Source: Lysobacteraceae bacterium (GTDB lineage: Bacteria > Pseudomonadota > Gammaproteobacteria > Xanthomonadales > Xanthomonadaceae). Taken from it: a DNA stretch of 64,000 nucleotides. Positions 31,224 to 42,074 of the stretch are shown one piece after another (position 1 is the first letter of the stretch; the number at the start of each line of letters is the position of its first letter). The stretch lies in NCBI GenBank assembly GCA_003241895.1, contig QBLY01000014.1:53957-117956 (forward strand), read 5' to 3'. The notes under the pieces were generated by a model that was not told the DNA's origin, did no database searches, and saw only the letters and a list, made by a program, of their open reading frames with translations. Both the position numbers and the translations under genes were made by a program.

Positions 31224-34200
31224 ACACGCCGCAGGCCGCCCAACCGCCCCGGCGCTCGTTCGTGCGCCGCTGGTCGCTGAGGCTCGGCGTGGGCACGGCC
31301 GTGCTTGCACTGGCCGTCGGCGTGCTGCTGTTCTGGCTGCTGGCCACGGCCGGTGGCCGCGACACGCTGCTGGCGCGCGTGCTGGCGCTGCTGCCCGCCG
31401 ATTCGCTGCGCTGGGAACAGGTCGAGGGCACGGTGTACGGCCCGCTGGTGCTGCGCGGCCTGCGCTACGACCACGACGGCGTGGTGTTCACCGCCGAGCG
31501 CGTGCTGATGGACGCGCGCCTGCTGCCGGTGCTGGGCCGACGGCTGCAGCTGGAACGGCTGGAAGTGGGCGGCGCGGTGCTGGTGCTGCCGCCCTCCGCC
31601 GACGAACCGTTCGCCCTGCCCGCGTGGCCCGACGTGCTGCCCCGGCTGTCGATGCCGCTGCAGATCAACACCACGCGGATGGACGTGGACGGCCTGCGCA
31701 TCGAGCGCGACGGCGCCACGCTGATCGACATCGCCACGCTGGCGGCCAGCGCACTGCAGCTTTCTGACGACGGCTTCTCGGTCGAGTCGCTGGCGATGGA
31801 CAGCGACCGCGGCAAGATCACGCTCAAGGGCGAATACCTGCCGGCCCGGAACTTCCGCACCGACCTCTCCGCCACGCTGGTTGCGGCCGCCACGCCGGAC
31901 CTGCCGGCGGCCAACCTGCAGCTCAAGGCCAAGGGCGATTTGTCCGACCTGTCGGTCGACCTGGTGGGCAATGCGCCCGAACCGCTGTCGCTGAGCCTGT
32001 CGCTGCGGCAAGGGTCGGCGGTGCCGGCCTGGACGCTCAAGGCCCAGTCCGAAGGCCTGCAGCCGGCCCTGCTGGGCATGGCGCAGGCGCCGCCGTGGCG
32101 CTTTGCGCTGGACGCCACCGGCCTGGGCGGCGAAGCCCAAGTGCAGGGCGAACTGGCCCAGGGCGACTGGCGCGTCGAAGTGCAGCCCTCGACGCTGCTG
32201 CTGGAATCGCAGCGGCTGCGCGCCCAGCCCCTGCAGTTGGCGCTGCCGCAGGGGCCGCTGACGATCACCGGCGAGCTGCGCCTGGCCGGCGAGTCCTCCC
32301 GGTTCGAAGCGGTGGCCACCAGCCCCGGCCTGCGCCTTGAGCCCACCAGCGCCGAGCCCGGCGCCCTGGCCGTGACTGCCGCCGGCGAGCTGCGCGCGAG
32401 CGGCCAACTCCAGGCCTGGACGGTCCAGGGCGAAGCGCGCCTGAAGCGCGGCGGCGAAACCGCCACGGTGAAAATTGCCGGCGAAGGCGACGAGGATTCG
32501 CTTCGTCTCGATACGCTGAATGCAGCCACGCCCACCGGTTCACTGGACGGCGGCGGCACGCTGCGCTGGTCGCCGGCGCTTTCCTTCGAGCTCGAAGCCG
32601 CGCTGGCGGATTTCGATCCGGGCTACTTCGTCCCCGACTATCCCGGCGCACTGAGCGGCAAGCTGCAGGCCAAGGCGCAACAGCAGGCCAACGGGCAGTG
32701 GCAGGCGAACGTGCAGATTCCCTCGCTGCAGGGGCAGCTGCGCGGCCGGCCGGTGTCGGGCCGCGTCGCCGCCGACTGGACCGGCGACCGCGGCACCGGC
32801 GACGCCGCGCTGCGCATCGGCAGCAGCGTGATCAACGTGGGCGGCGCGTTCGGTGCGCGCTACGACCTGCAGGCGCGCTTCGCGCCGCTGGTGCTCGACG
32901 ACGTGCTGGCGGGCGCCCAAGGCCGCGTCGAGGGCACGGCTTCGCTGCGCGGCCCGGCGGCGGCGCCCGACCTCACCGCGCAGCTGCAGGGCGAGTCCCT
33001 GCGCTGGGGCGACCAGCGCGCGGCGACGCTGCAGCTCTCGGGCACGCTGCCCGCCACCGGCAGTGCCGGCCGTTTCCAGGCCGACGCCAGTGACCTGGTG
33101 CTGTCGGGCCTCGCCCTGGACCGCCTGTCGCTGCGGGGCAGCGGCAGCCTCGCGGCGCTGCAGCTTGACGCGCAGGCCGCCGGCGAACAGGGCGAGCTTG
33201 AACTGGCCGGCCGCATCGGCCGCAGCGGCCAACAGTGGCGTGGCCGCCTCGGCCAGCTGCGCCTGGCGGCCCGGAACGCGCCGGAGCTGGTGCTCGAGTC
33301 CGGCGCCGACTTCGAAATCGGCCCCGGCGTGCTGCGGCTGCAGCGCAGCTGCCTGGTGGCGAAGGACTCGGCCGGCCGCCTGTGCATCGCGGCGTCCGGC
33401 AGCTCGATCTCAGTGCAGGGCGAATCGCTGCCGCTGGCCCTGGCCCAGCCCTGGCTTGCCGCCGACCAGGGCCTGGAACTCGGGATCGACGGTACCCTGG
33501 ACGCAACAGTGGATCTGGACCGCGGCCGCGATGGCCGCTGGCGCGGCGACGGACGCATCGTTTCGCAACGCGGCGCGCTGCACCTGGCCGAAGACCTGGA
33601 ACGCGAAGTGTTCGGCTACCGCGACCTCGCGCTGGCGGTGCAGGTCGAGGGCGACGCCATTACCGGTACCCTGCAGGCCGTGCTGGCCGAAGAGGGCAGC
33701 GTCTCGGCGCGGGTGCGCACCGGCCTGGCCGACAGCGCCGCGTTGGACGGCGAGCTCACGCTCGACGTGCGCAACCTCACCTGGCTCGAACTGTTGTCGC
33801 CCGACCTGGCCGCCCCCGTCGGCCGCCTGCAGGGCACGCTGCTGCTGGCCGGCACCCGTGCACAGCCGCAGGTGTCGGGCCAGGCGCAGCTGCAGCCGTT
33901 CTCGGCCGAACTGCCGGCGCTGGGCGTCAAGCTCACGCAGGGCCAGTTCACCCTGGTGGGCAACGTCGACGGCACGTCGCGGCTCGAAGGCACCGTGCGC
34001 TCCGGCGAAGGCGTGCTGCAGGTGGACGGCAGCCTGAACTTCCGCGACGCCACCGCGCCGCTGCAGCTGGTGCTGCGCGGCGAAAACGTCACGCTGGCCA
34101 GCACGCCCGAGCTCTACCTCACCGGCACCCCCGAGATCACGCTGCGCTGGCTGCCCGATCGGCTGGAGCTGCGCGGCACGCTGGCCGTACCCGAGGCGCG

Positions 34201-34990
34201 CGCCGACCTCGAGGCGCTCGACGGCAGCGTGTCGGTGTCGCCCGACGTGGTGGTGGTGGATCCGATCGACCCGGCGCGCGAACGGGCGAAGCCGCTGGAC
34301 ATGGAGTTCTCGGTTTCACTGGGCGACAAGGTCAAGCTCAAGGGCTTCGGCCTGGACGGGGCGATGACCGGTGCGCTGCAGCTGCGCGAGCGGCCCGGCC
34401 GGCGTGCCACGGCGCGCGGCACGCTGCAGGTCACCGGCAAGTACCGCGCCTACGGCCAGTCGCTCACCATCCAGCGGGCGCGGCTGTCGTACGCCGATTC
34501 GGCCTTCGACAACCCCACGCTCGACATCCGCGCCGAGCGCGTTTTCGACCGTGTCACGGTGGGCGTGCAGGTGCGCGGCACGGCCGTGCGCCCCGACACC
34601 ACGGTGGTCTCGAGCCCGGCCATGGAAACCAGCGAGGCGCTGTCGTGGCTGGTGTTCGGCCGCCCGCTCAGCACCACCACGGCCGGCGAAAACAAGCAGC
34701 TGGGCGCCGCGGCGCTGGCGCTGGGCGTGGGCGGCAACCCGGTGGCGCAGCAGTTGGGCACCAGCCTGGGCTTCGACGAAGCCGGCGTCAGCGACTCGCG
34801 CAACCTGGGCGGTGCGACGCTCACGGTCGGCAAGTACGTGCTGCCGCGGCTGTTCCTGAGCTACGGCGTCTCGCTGGTCGGCACCGGCCAAGTGGTCACG
34901 CTCAAGTACCTACTGACCCGCGGCTTCGACATCACCATCGAATCGGGCAACGAAAGCGCCGCTTCCCTCAACTGGCGGACCGAGCGCTAG
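31220..34990 (+). CDS. tamB: Translocation and assembly module protein TamB
   Basis: A 1256-residue AsmA-like protein with an N-terminal membrane anchor (VLALAVGVLLFWLLATA near 29-45) and a very long beta-taco periplasmic stretch. The C-terminal DUF490 domain (about 950-1256) includes TARGTLQVTGKYRAYGQSL, VDPIDPARE and the ending GFDITIESG. It spans the periplasm and moves lipids or barrel clients with TamA. It begins at GTG 31220, coupled to tamA by a GTGA overlap. Confidence 0.92.
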   Translation: MNTPQAAQPPRRSFVRRWSLRLGVGTAVLALAVGVLLFWLLATAGGRDTLLARVLALLPADSLRWEQVEGTVYGPLVLRGLRYDHDGVVFTAERVLMDARLLPVLGRRLQLERLEVGGAVLVLPPSADEPFALPAWPDVLPRLSMPLQINTTRMDVDGLRIERDGATLIDIATLAASALQLSDDGFSVESLAMDSDRGKITLKGEYLPARNFRTDLSATLVAAATPDLPAANLQLKAKGDLSDLSVDLVGNAPEPLSLSLSLRQGSAVPAWTLKAQSEGLQPALLGMAQAPPWRFALDATGLGGEAQVQGELAQGDWRVEVQPSTLLLESQRLRAQPLQLALPQGPLTITGELRLAGESSRFEAVATSPGLRLEPTSAEPGALAVTAAGELRASGQLQAWTVQGEARLKRGGETATVKIAGEGDEDSLRLDTLNAATPTGSLDGGGTLRWSPALSFELEAALADFDPGYFVPDYPGALSGKLQAKAQQQANGQWQANVQIPSLQGQLRGRPVSGRVAADWTGDRGTGDAALRIGSSVINVGGAFGARYDLQARFAPLVLDDVLAGAQGRVEGTASLRGPAAAPDLTAQLQGESLRWGDQRAATLQLSGTLPATGSAGRFQADASDLVLSGLALDRLSLRGSGSLAALQLDAQAAGEQGELELAGRIGRSGQQWRGRLGQLRLAARNAPELVLESGADFEIGPGVLRLQRSCLVAKDSAGRLCIAASGSSISVQGESLPLALAQPWLAADQGLELGIDGTLDATVDLDRGRDGRWRGDGRIVSQRGALHLAEDLEREVFGYRDLALAVQVEGDAITGTLQAVLAEEGSVSARVRTGLADSAALDGELTLDVRNLTWLELLSPDLAAPVGRLQGTLLLAGTRAQPQVSGQAQLQPFSAELPALGVKLTQGQFTLVGNVDGTSRLEGTVRSGEGVLQVDGSLNFRDATAPLQLVLRGENVTLASTPELYLTGTPEITLRWLPDRLELRGTLAVPEARADLEALDGSVSVSPDVVVVDPIDPARERAKPLDMEFSVSLGDKVKLKGFGLDGAMTGALQLRERPGRRATARGTLQVTGKYRAYGQSLTIQRARLSYADSAFDNPTLDIRAERVFDRVTVGVQVRGTAVRPDTTVVSSPAMETSEALSWLVFGRPLSTTTAGENKQLGAAALALGVGGNPVAQQLGTSLGFDEAGVSDSRNLGGATLTVGKYVLPRLFLSYGVSLVGTGQVVTLKYLLTRGFDITIESGNESAASLNWRTER

Positions 34991-35120
34991 CACCCGATCC
35001 AGGGGACTATCGGCTCGGTCGCGTCCATGAACCCAACGCACCCGGCGGGAGCGGCGTGCGCTTTGCGCACGACATGGGGCTGCAAGGCAGCGAGGTCAAA
35101 AGCTGGCGCCGCGCCGATGT

Positions 35121-35250
35121 CTAAAATCGGCCAGGAGCGGCCGTTCGAAGTGTGCCGGTTTCGGCCTTGGCGCTTCACTTCCAATCTCATAATCAGGTGG
35201 GATTGGAACCCAGATCGGCCCGACCGCTACTCAAAATCGGGGGACGTCGA
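35121..35250. repeat. Degenerate direct-repeat block, left copy
   Basis: Two short segments recur in the same orientation 2 kb away: CGGCCAGGAGCGG (35128-35140) and GCTACT..AAAAT..GGGGG.ACGTCG (35226-35249). The second encodes the last residues of the TraB-like gene. The 236-bp stretch from tamB to that gene holds no ORF I would defend. Confidence 0.45.
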
Positions 35251-36318
35251 GGGGCTGTGATCGAGCGTCGGCGCGAGCTCCACCTCGCTCTCATCCTCAA
35301 ATTCATCCTCGTCCGGCGCGGTGACGACATAGCCGCGGCTGGCGAGATCGGAGAGGTAACCGTCGGGTTTCAGCAACTCGGATATCGGAAGCAGGCCGAT
35401 GCTGATGCGGTGTTCGTCGAGTGCCTGTTCGGCGGCGGCGAGCCACACCTTGCGTTTCTTGCCCGGGAGTTCGTCGAGGCCGCGCTTCTGCAGCGCCGAC
35501 GCACTCAGAACGGCATCGAGGCAGGCGCTCTCCGGGTCGGCTTCGTGCAATACGCGCAGCAACGGCACATCCCCCACGGCCCACGCATTGGCGCGGGCGC
35601 GCAACAGGTCGAGATCGGTCTCGAAACGCCGCAGAGTTCGCTCGAAGCAATCACTATCGCCCAGTGCGTTGGCTTTGAATTCTTTGATCGCGGGCTTCAA
35701 ATCGTCAATGACGATGTCGACCATCGGGTTGATCACCGGCAGCTTGCGCTGCTCCGCGATGTTGTGGGCCAGCGCGGAGGCCGGTGAGCCAAACACCAGC
35801 CCAACGCTGTCTGCGGCTCTTCTTTGCAGTTTCTCGGCGGCGAAGACCGGCCGCCACCGCTCGACCGCGCGATCACGGCCGAGGTAGGTTGGCTTCAGGC
35901 TCGCCCAGCGGGCGTACAGTTCGGGCGAGACTACGTCTTGCAGGGTGGCGCCGTCAGGATTCTTGCGGGCGCCAAGCAACGACGGCATCAGCAGTGCTGT
36001 ACGCCACATGCCGGCCCCGCTGGTCATGCTGACGCGGGGTTGGTTGATGATCGCCTCGGCCTCAGCCAGACGCGCCTCGAGTTCGGTCGAACGCCATTCG
36101 ACCTTGGCTGGCAGCGGGCTCAACGTGCCCAGGATCCAAAGCACGTGATCGCCTTTCGCGACTCGCCACAGGCCTGGACCGGGCATCTCGCCCTGCACCT
36201 CCACCACCGCCAGCTGCTTCGCGGCGTTGGGCTCGCTCTGCGGCAAGACCTCTCCGATCGCCGACAGTGGAAAGATGGAAAGGCACAGCAGCAGGCCGGC
36301 AAGACGGCGTGGAGGCAT
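35227..36318 (-). CDS. TraB/GumN family protein, secreted
   Basis: A 363-residue protein with a Sec signal peptide (PPRRLAGLLLCLSIFPLSAIG). The mature start GPGLWRVAKGDHVLWILGTLSPLP matches the TraB/GumN opening, but the usual GT-x-H is GTLS here, so the putative metal-site His is missing. A ruler of helices follows, and the C-terminus is very acidic (DEDEFEDESEVE). The start at 36318 has AAGGA nine bases upstream. The last residues STSPDFE lie in a dispersed repeat. The function is unknown. Confidence 0.78.
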   Translation of the reverse strand: MPPRRLAGLLLCLSIFPLSAIGEVLPQSEPNAAKQLAVVEVQGEMPGPGLWRVAKGDHVLWILGTLSPLPAKVEWRSTELEARLAEAEAIINQPRVSMTSGAGMWRTALLMPSLLGARKNPDGATLQDVVSPELYARWASLKPTYLGRDRAVERWRPVFAAEKLQRRAADSVGLVFGSPASALAHNIAEQRKLPVINPMVDIVIDDLKPAIKEFKANALGDSDCFERTLRRFETDLDLLRARANAWAVGDVPLLRVLHEADPESACLDAVLSASALQKRGLDELPGKKRKVWLAAAEQALDEHRISIGLLPISELLKPDGYLSDLASRGYVVTAPDEDEFEDESEVELAPTLDHSPSTSPDFE

Positions 36319-36515
36319 AGGGGAGCAGTCCTTGTGTTGGAGCGTAGACCCGACCAAGCGACGTAGCCTAATGTGATTGGGATTAAGTTTCGGTTACGGC
36401 TGCCGCAGCGCAAACCATGCCTTCATCGCAACCGTGCGCCGACTTCTGTGCGGTTGACACACCTGACAAACAACACCGCGATTCGTGCGTCGGCGTCTGG
36501 CGTGCCAAGGCTGGC

Positions 36516-37241
36516 TCAGGGTCTGCAGTAGCGCTCCACTTTTCGGAGATCGGCTTCCATGGCGTGGCGGTCCAGGTTCGATTCGAGGTTGGCCAAGCGC
36601 TCGCGCGCACCGGGGCAGGGGTCGGGGTCCACGCCCCCGAAGTACTGTATAGCGATCGACCTGAGCACCTTATCCGGCGTGTTCTGCGTGAAGCGAACGC
36701 CCTCCACGAATGGCTCGGCGCGGCCCGGCAATCGAGCGCTGGGGCGGCGCGCCAGCGGATTGTGCTCGGGTGGAGTGTCGGGTTGTTGCCATGGATCCGG
36801 TGCCAGATGCAGGCGCAGTGGCGCCAGTTCCTGGGGCGAAACCTCGACGGCTTGCATTGCCGGCTTCCGCTTCGCATCGCGGACCGGGGTAACGCTCGAC
36901 GGGCGGGCAGTTGGCGGCGCGCCCGATTCCTCTGCCGGCAGCGCTGGTTCGGCCACGCGCTCTATGAAACTGACCTCGATACGCCGTTCCTTCGCTTCCG
37001 GAAACTCGACGCGGTGGAGCAGCAGTCTGGCCTGCTGCCGGTTCCGTGGACACCGTCCGAAGCAAACCCCCGGCGGTTTCTCGAACTGCGCCGAGTCGCC
37101 ATCGCCCACTTCGAGCAGCCGAGCGGTATGGATCCCGGCGGTCTGGGCCCGAATTTCGACCTGCTGTTTCGGGTCGATTGCGACCTTTGGCGCTTGCCGG
37201 CCAGGAGCGGTCGCTGGAGAATCCGACCCTGAACCGCCCGG
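36516..37241 (-). pseudogene. 5'-truncated hypothetical protein
   Basis: An open frame of 241 codons with no credible start near its 5' end. It opens directly after a TAG inside the right copy of the repeat block; the first GTG is at about 37118. The readable product has a Pro/Gly/Ser-rich beginning, a basic middle (RVEFPEAKERRIEVSFIERVAEP), and a C-terminus with paired cysteines (DPDPCPGARERLANLESN ... VERYC). No family was recognised. The composition looks coding, so truncation by the repeat is likelier than a chance ORF. Confidence 0.5.
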
Positions 37242-37268
37242 CTACTTTAAAATGGGGGTACGTCGCGA
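37195..37268. repeat. Degenerate direct-repeat block, right copy
   Basis: Contains CGGCCAGGAGCGG (37198-37210) and GCTACTTTAAAATGGGGGTACGTCG (37241-37265, quoted here as GCTACTTTAAAATG plus GGGGTACGTCG), matching the block at 35.1-35.25 kb in order and orientation. On the minus strand the second segment reads as a gene end (RRTPILK-stop), just as the left copy ends the TraB-like gene. Confidence 0.45.
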
Positions 37269-37280
37269 CTCCAACGAGTC

Positions 37281-37349
37281 GTTCTAAGCGATCTGGCGGT
37301 GTCTGGATTGGATCACCGCCGAAGGCCTCGGCTTGAATGATGGGTTGCC
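37281..37349 (-). repeat. attC relic of an isolated cassette
   Basis: Carries CGAAGGCCTCGGCTTGAATGA and ends GGTTGCC, a one-base variant of the GGTTAGGCC-type end of sites in the main array. The central stem GCCGA/TCGGC is intact; the left core is decayed (around TTCTAAG). It lies just downstream of the membrane-protein gene at 37382-37729. Confidence 0.5.
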
Positions 37350-37381
37350 ACGCTGCGACCTCCGCGATGAAAAGAGTGTCG

Positions 37382-37729
37382 TCATAACCGCTTGCTTGTC
37401 GCGGCTCGCTGGCCCAAGTGAACTGCGACGGCGTAAGCCAGAAGGAGCGGTGCACCAATCAAGGCAACGCCCAGCGTGATCATGACGAGCAGCAGCCAGG
37501 GTACGGTCAGGCCAAGTAGCGCGGAAACCGTGATGCGACCGGGTGTGACCGGTCCAGCTGCATTCGACACAAGCATGCCTAACGCGAAGCCGAGAAGAGG
37601 GACGAGTGCGACTGCCAGCCATGGTGCGCCGCCGCCCGCAAAGAGGACCAGGCCAAGGTACGTCGCGCTCGGTGCGAGAAAGCTGAATACAAATGCTGTC
37701 GACCTTGGATAGCGCTTGAATATTTTCAT
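37382..37729 (-). CDS. Small multi-pass membrane protein in a lone cassette
   Basis: A 115-residue protein with three to four hydrophobic helices (STAFVFSFLAPSATYLGLVLFA; WLAVALVPLLGFALGMLV; LLGLTVPWLLLVMITLGVALIG, in pieces) and a basic end. No family was recognised. It is flanked on both sides by attC-like relics, as cassettes in the 52-64 kb array are, so it is probably a stranded integron cassette. No Shine-Dalgarno is evident. Confidence 0.65.
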   Translation of the reverse strand: MKIFKRYPRSTAFVFSFLAPSATYLGLVLFAGGGAPWLAVALVPLLGFALGMLVSNAAGPVTPGRITVSALLGLTVPWLLLVMITLGVALIGAPLLLAYAVAVHLGQRAATSKRL

Positions 37730-37737
37730 TATTTGGC

Positions 37738-37791
37738 CAGACGCCTGAACCGAGTGGGCACGCGAGACGGGTTGCGCTTGAAGGGTTCTAC
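37738..37791 (-). repeat. attC relic upstream of the lone cassette
   Basis: ACGCCTGAAC, CACGCGAGACGGG and GCGCTTGAAGGGTTCTA align in order with ACGCCTGAATTAAGCCG, CCGCGAAGCGG and CGGCTTGAATGAATTGTTA of the main-array consensus. It is heavily decayed. The 250 bp to the ABC gene contain nothing else I can support. Confidence 0.4.
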
Positions 37792-37982
37792 CCCGTTTCC
37801 GAGGACAGTGAGCCAGGGCTATGAAATTCCGGCCTCGGCTGTCGAGCCTACCTTCGACCAGCGGCTGACCAAGCCGCGCGTTAGCGGTCCAAAGAGACCC
37901 TCGACCGGCCGCTTAGGGTTGCAACCGGAATTTCTCCACAAGCCAGCAGCTGGCGAGCTCCGGTCCCTGTCTCCGACACCCA

Positions 37983-39830
<1,848 letters not shown>

Positions 39831-40011
39831 GCGGGATCCTCAGGATCGGGCATCCAGCGGGATGCGGAACAGCCATGATTGGCGCGCGCCGCCATCAACG
39901 CAACTGTGCTTCGGGAGCGCGTGGCGAGCTCGCGACCAAATCCACGCGGGCGCGCGGTGCATGGGCCGCAAATCCGATTCGGGCCGGCCCCTCAGCGGGG
40001 AGAGGAACCAA

Positions 40012-40043
40012 AGAAAAAGGCCGCCCCGGAGGGCGGCCTTTTG
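40012..40043. terminator. Bidirectional intrinsic terminator after the esterase gene
   Basis: An 8-bp stem GGCCGCCC / GGGCGGCC with loop CGGA is flanked by AAAAA on the left and TTTT on the right. On the minus strand it gives a hairpin followed by TTTTTCTTT, 19 bp past the esterase stop. Confidence 0.85.
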
Positions 40044-40062
40044 GTGGTGCAGGTGCGGTGGA

Positions 40063-41892
40063 TCAGAAGGCGACGCGCATGCCCACGCTCAGGCCGTCGC
40101 GGCTCTGCTGGTCGTCGCTGAAGCGGCCCGTGTACGCGGCGTAAGCCGTGATGTCGTCGCCCACCTGGAAGTTCACGCCCAGCTCGGCCGTCATCCAGTC
40201 CTTGGACGGCGTGAAGCCACCCATCGTGAAGCGACCCGCCACCGTGTTGGAACCGGCGTTGACCTCGACCTGTTCGTTCTTGTCTTCTTCATTCCAGGCC
40301 ACCCGGGCGAACGGACGGATGCTATTGCCATCCGAACCCATGTTGCCCATCAGCTGGTAGCCGGCGCGGGTGATGAACGAATCGCGGTCGAAGTCGGCGA
40401 AGTTCATCGAGGTGGCGCTGCCGCTGCCCTCGGCGAAGTTGCCGATCTGCTGGTTCATCCAGTTCACGTTGGCGAACGGACCGTGCTGGATGCCTTCGGA
40501 CGAACCGAACAGCCAACCCAGGCCGAACTCCGCGCCCAGCTGGCGGGCGTTGGTGGAGCCTTCCTCGGTGCGGGTGGTCGGGCCCATCGTGATGTAGCGC
40601 TCAATGTCCACGCTGGTGCTGCCGCCGCTGATGGCGCCGTGTGCATAGCCGCCGCTGCCGAAGCGCAGCGCGCCGCCGATGGACGCGATGACGGCGCGGC
40701 TGTCGAGGTTGGCGCTGGCCACGTCGTTGTCGTGGTTGCCCAGCGTGATGGCGACGCCCCAGTACGCGTTGTCGGCGATGTGGTGGTTGGCGCCCAGGGT
40801 GAGCGTCATGACGTCGGCTTCGCCGCCCAGGATGTTGGTGCCGGCGTTGTAGTCATAGTCCTGCTGGCCGTACTGCGCCGTGGCGTAGCCACGAACGGTG
40901 CCGGTTTCGCGGTCGACCTGGAATTCCGACATCAGCTCGTTGCTGACCGCGCGGCTGTGGTTCTCGGCGACCTGGATGCCGCCTTCGCCCGCGTACGACA
41001 CCTGGATCGGCGCGGCGATGGTGGACAGCACCACGTTGGCCAGGATCGCGTGCGCGGCGCCGGTGGGATGCACGCCGTCGGCGAACAGGTAGGTCTGGTT
41101 GGCGCCCGGAACCACGTACTGGCCGGGGCCGCAGGCGACCGAAGGCACCGCACCGCAGGCCGTGCCGCTGATGTTGGTGAAGCCATACAGGCCCGGGTTG
41201 GCGGAAATCTCGCTGATCAGGCCGAAGGTGTTGATCGAAATCAGGCCGTCACCCAGCGTGGCCAAGCCGCCATTGAGCGTGCTGTTGTAAACAACGGTGA
41301 TCTGCGACACCGAAGCGGCCGTGGCGGCGGACGCGCCGAACTGCGGCGTGGCGCCGAGGTTGGGCAGGTTGTAGACCACCACGTAGCGGGCGCCGGCGCC
41401 CTGCAGGCGGGCGATCTGCTGCACGTACGCCGTGGCGGCAGCCGCGGTGTTGGCCTGCGCCGTGGCGGGGGTGCCCAGCGCGGCGAAGATGTCGTTGGCG
41501 CCACCCCAGATGCTGAAGAGCGCATTGGGATCGGCACGGCCGCCGTTGGCGGCCAGGTACTGCGAGACCTGGGTCGGGATGGTCGGCACCGGGTTGATGC
41601 AGGGAGCGGGCGCAGCGCGCACGCAGGAACCGCCCCAGGCGTAGTTCGGGCCGCCGAGCAGCGACGGACCGCTGGGCAGGCCGAAGGCGCGCGCGATGAG
41701 TTCGGCCGCGACCGGGTCGGGGTTGGTGGTGAAGCTATTGCCGGCCGGCAGGCCCTGTGCGCGGGCGATGTTGCCCGAATCACTGAGGCTGTCGCCGAAG
41801 ACGACGAAACTGCTGAACTGCTGCGCCTGGGCGGCACCGGCACAGCCAAGTGCCAGGGCAACGGCGCCGGCCAAACGATGGAAACGGGGCAT
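40063..41892 (-). CDS. Autotransporter esterase (GDSL lipase, EstA-like)
   Basis: A 609-residue type V secreted protein. The signal peptide ends AAQA (residue 23). The GDSL/SGNH passenger has Ser35 in FGDSLSDSGN, block III GGAND with Asn133, and the catalytic pair Asp272/His275 in DGVHPT. The barrel domain occupies about residues 330-609 and ends VGMRVAF with a terminal Phe, as barrels recognised by BAM do. It hydrolyses esters at the cell surface. Its own strong terminator follows. The upstream gap to 42075 (182 bp) should hold its promoter. Confidence 0.92.
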   Translation of the reverse strand: MPRFHRLAGAVALALGCAGAAQAQQFSSFVVFGDSLSDSGNIARAQGLPAGNSFTTNPDPVAAELIARAFGLPSGPSLLGGPNYAWGGSCVRAAPAPCINPVPTIPTQVSQYLAANGGRADPNALFSIWGGANDIFAALGTPATAQANTAAAATAYVQQIARLQGAGARYVVVYNLPNLGATPQFGASAATAASVSQITVVYNSTLNGGLATLGDGLISINTFGLISEISANPGLYGFTNISGTACGAVPSVACGPGQYVVPGANQTYLFADGVHPTGAAHAILANVVLSTIAAPIQVSYAGEGGIQVAENHSRAVSNELMSEFQVDRETGTVRGYATAQYGQQDYDYNAGTNILGGEADVMTLTLGANHHIADNAYWGVAITLGNHDNDVASANLDSRAVIASIGGALRFGSGGYAHGAISGGSTSVDIERYITMGPTTRTEEGSTNARQLGAEFGLGWLFGSSEGIQHGPFANVNWMNQQIGNFAEGSGSATSMNFADFDRDSFITRAGYQLMGNMGSDGNSIRPFARVAWNEEDKNEQVEVNAGSNTVAGRFTMGGFTPSKDWMTAELGVNFQVGDDITAYAAYTGRFSDDQQSRDGLSVGMRVAF

Positions 41893-42074
41893 GGGGAAAC
41901 TCCTGTCGGGCGAACAATGGGGTGTGTGACCGCGTGCCCAGGGTCTCCTTCGGCACCGCCGGTCGATTTCGCCGGTGGTGCTCCCTCCCCTTGAGCCGTT
42001 GCCAACGCTGCCGGCAAAGCCGTCAACGCCGCATCACCTTAATCCAAAGCCCGATTCCGTACCACTGGGTACAG

